A stretch of 64,000 bases of DNA from Sipunculus nudus (lineage: Eukaryota; Annelida; Sipuncula; Golfingiida; Sipunculidae): the NCBI GenBank assembly GCA_026874595.1, contig CM049308.1:14031501-14095500 (forward strand), given 5' to 3'. This document shows, in pieces, positions 61,826 to 64,000 of the stretch. The position numbers and the translations under genes were made by a program. The notes beneath the pieces were generated by a model. It had not been told where the DNA came from. It was given only the letters and a program-made list of their open reading frames with translations, and did not search any database. Positions within the stretch are counted from its first letter, which is position 1, and each line of letters opens with the position of its first letter.

Positions 61826-63716
61826 AGCTCAGCTGACTATAAGTCATCTGAGCTATAGTCGTGGTCCATTGTCCGTCGTACGTCCGTCTGTCCGTCCGTC
61901 CGTCCGTCCGTCCGTAGATGTGGCACGTTTTGAAACCATAAGACTTAGGAATCTAAAATTCAGCATAATGTTAGATGTCCCCAAGATCTCCTACCAAGCC
62001 GAAAACTGGGTCTTTGCGACTCCGTTCCTATGAGAAATTAAGGAAAAACCTCAAATTTTTATTAAAAACCTATTTTCACTCTTCAGGACTGCCTTATATC
62101 AAAACCACTCATCTGTTTTTCCTCATATTTACCATAAATATTCTTCTATATAGTTCCTATGTACATGCCAGAAATTAAGTCTGTTAAGTATAAATTCTTT
62201 AAGTTATGGGCCTGAACATAATAGACTTTGTAAAAAATCAGGAAAAATATTTACTCACTTAACATGAATAATTTTGAAACTAGAGTCTATTTTCCCAAGT
62301 ATATAACTGTGTTTAATTAAGATTTAATTGTTTACCCAAAATTAGATCTGAATTTTGTAAATTTTTTAAGTTATTAGCATAAAAATAAAATCAGTACCTT
62401 AAATTTAGCCCAACTTTGACCATGGCACGTTTTTCTCCTGTATGTACCATTGATTTAATTTTCACAGCATGTAAACATAAATATTTAATTTGTTTAAATC
62501 TGAAATTTGAAAATAAAAGCTTGAAAATTAAGCTAGTTATTGATTTTTTTTCTTGAGGCTCTACTGTAGTCATTTGCTTGATAACAGATTACAGATGCAG
62601 GGTCCCACTCCAGGTCACTGGAAGTCAGGCTATGCCAAGGTTTCTGATTTGTTACAGTCACTGGGGGAGACCCCCTGCTGTGACAGGTGTACAGTTATTC
62701 TAATATCACCACCCAAATCCCCCCCCCCCCCCCCCCCCCCCCCCCCCGCAAACCCAACCCACTAAGTGTAATGCAGTAATTGTTATTGTTTTCACTGTAT
62801 TTCCTTAATTGTAATGCTGTTTCCACTCCAATATACAAAAACTTTCCTTAAAAAAGTAATTCAAGTGTAATCCAGATGCCATGTTGTGTTAATGTAGCAT
62901 TTTTAAAGAAATTAATTTTCTTTTAAATGATTTTAACAGATATAATTGAACCCATCAGTATGCTTAAATTTATAAAATATGAAGCACATTATGGATAAAT
63001 TAAGACACAATTGAAAATTGTGAAATCTAAATCAAGTATTTTTAGATATTTATTGTTTTTCAGATTTAAAAGATATATTTTTGTGGTAAAAAATAAATAA
63101 ACATTTGTATGCATGGTGTGGTGTTATATGACAAGATTGAGATTTATGATGATGCAGTTGAGAATTATGAATCAACTTTTATATTCAGATGTATCTGTTT
63201 TATTGGAAATGTATAGACATATAAACTTAATTAAAAAAAAATTGGTGTGATAAAAAAATTAGGATTTAATACAAACATTGGTTCATTATTTTCCTGCCAC
63301 AGCAGAATTTGAGATCAGGCTTTGTTTGCCCTGTTTTATGTTGTTAATTAGTTATATTTCATCTGTATACATTTAATAAAAAAATACGTATATAATTAAT
63401 AATATATATTATACAAAAAAAATAGATTCAATTAAACAAATTTGTAAACTACTGAAATGTCAACAGTTAATCATGGTAATAGTACAGATCATTTTTTCAC
63501 AAACTGCTCACATGCTTCAGTTTCAACATTAGGAAACACATGGTCAGGTCACAAAATATTATTTGCAACAATTTCTTGCTAATCAATACAAACCAATCAT
63601 ATAAACCAACCATGGCCTTTATTACCTCTTCCTCTTACACTTGATCTCCATTTGATATTATTTTAGATTTTTACCTTCAAGGTCAACTTCAGCTGAGCAC
63701 AGTGACCCATAGGTCC
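61826..63716 (+). mobile_element. pearl-like element with CCGT microsatellite, long form
   Basis: Begins with a nearly perfect hairpin, AGCTCAGCTGAC TATAA GTCATCTGAGCT, then TATAGTCGTGGTCC and a GTCC run (61870-61915). The leader GTTTTGAAACCATAAGACTT and TTAGATGTCCCCAAG match the short copy at 25849. The right end CAGCTGAGCACAGTGACCCA (~63690) also matches that copy. The ~1.4 kb in between is AT-rich and contains a 30-base poly-C run at ~62719; no reading frame I can defend is present. The 67-codon frame at 61975 is an artefact. Confidence 0.6.
62719..62748. repeat. poly-C tract
   Basis: About 30 uninterrupted C, inside the long pearl-like element. G-quadruplex potential on the minus strand; length probably uncertain. 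Confidence 0.9.
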
Positions 63717-64000
63717 CTTGTTTTACATAGACATCAGTATGAATATGGAAAGTATCATTAATACTCAAATATCCTACCTCCTATTCTAAATTTTACAGGA
63801 TATATACTATACCATCATATAAAGCTGGCTCTCTTGTATAATTGATTTTTTTGTGTCTTATCAAAGATGTACTCTACCCTTATGGACTTAAATAAGACCA
63901 CAGATAGAGCATCTGCTTATGAAACAGCCTATGTACCTTTAATATATATATATATTTATGTCATTTATGACTCTTAGAACATATGTATAAGGCCAGCTTA

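Noticed and set aside
62553-62765. 70-codon + frame (GPTPGHWKSGYAKVSDLLQS) as a downstream exon of the synaptotagmin-like gene
   Set aside because: In the required phase 1 the segment hits a stop after 17 codons. The open frame is phase 0, runs into the poly-C tract, and lies inside a mobile element.

Overview
This is AT-rich, intron- and repeat-dominated animal DNA. Several dispersed elements begin with a hairpin followed by a tetranucleotide microsatellite and tandem core repeats, the layout of the bivalve 'pearl' (Helentron-associated) elements. A Mag/Steamer-type Ty3/Gypsy retrotransposon is also present. Together these suggest a lophotrochozoan, most likely a bivalve mollusc. That is inference from repeat style; no species marker was identified. 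No prokaryotic features are present.

The one recognisable host gene is on the + strand and resembles synaptotagmin-14/16. I assembled it from splice signals and reading phase. A start exon (ATG plus three bases, 25508-25517) leads to a transmembrane exon (40643-40801). A possible 18-nt microexon (41332-41349) follows, then a very large exon of 3,945 nt (52763-56707) encoding a repeat-rich disordered linker. Every junction is phase 1, so internal exons can be included or skipped without breaking frame. The C2 domains expected in this family are not visible and presumably lie beyond position 64000.

The most unusual structure is just upstream of the transmembrane exon. Its 3' splice site (pyrimidine tract, CAG and the first ~20 exon bases) is repeated in a 52-53 bp minisatellite. 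About a dozen decoy acceptors precede the true one, and a 180-bp-core pearl-like element has inserted into the array.

Layout: 1-9.5 kb, noncoding with two pearl-like elements; 9.58-9.97 kb, possible terminal exon and poly(A) signal of an unknown + strand gene; 11.1-12.8 kb, poly-C and a 25-bp minisatellite; 14.98-19.83 kb, a complete minus-strand Ty3/Gypsy element with 110-bp LTRs, intact target-site duplication and a frame break in its single gag-pol; 20.4-20.85 kb, possible solo LTR; 25.5-56.7 kb, the synaptotagmin-like gene. Its first intron holds a decayed minus-strand coding region (26.7-28.35 kb), a possible small + strand exon pair (29.4-30.0 kb), two further minisatellites and the acceptor array. 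56.7-64 kb is intron or flanking DNA with one long pearl-like element.
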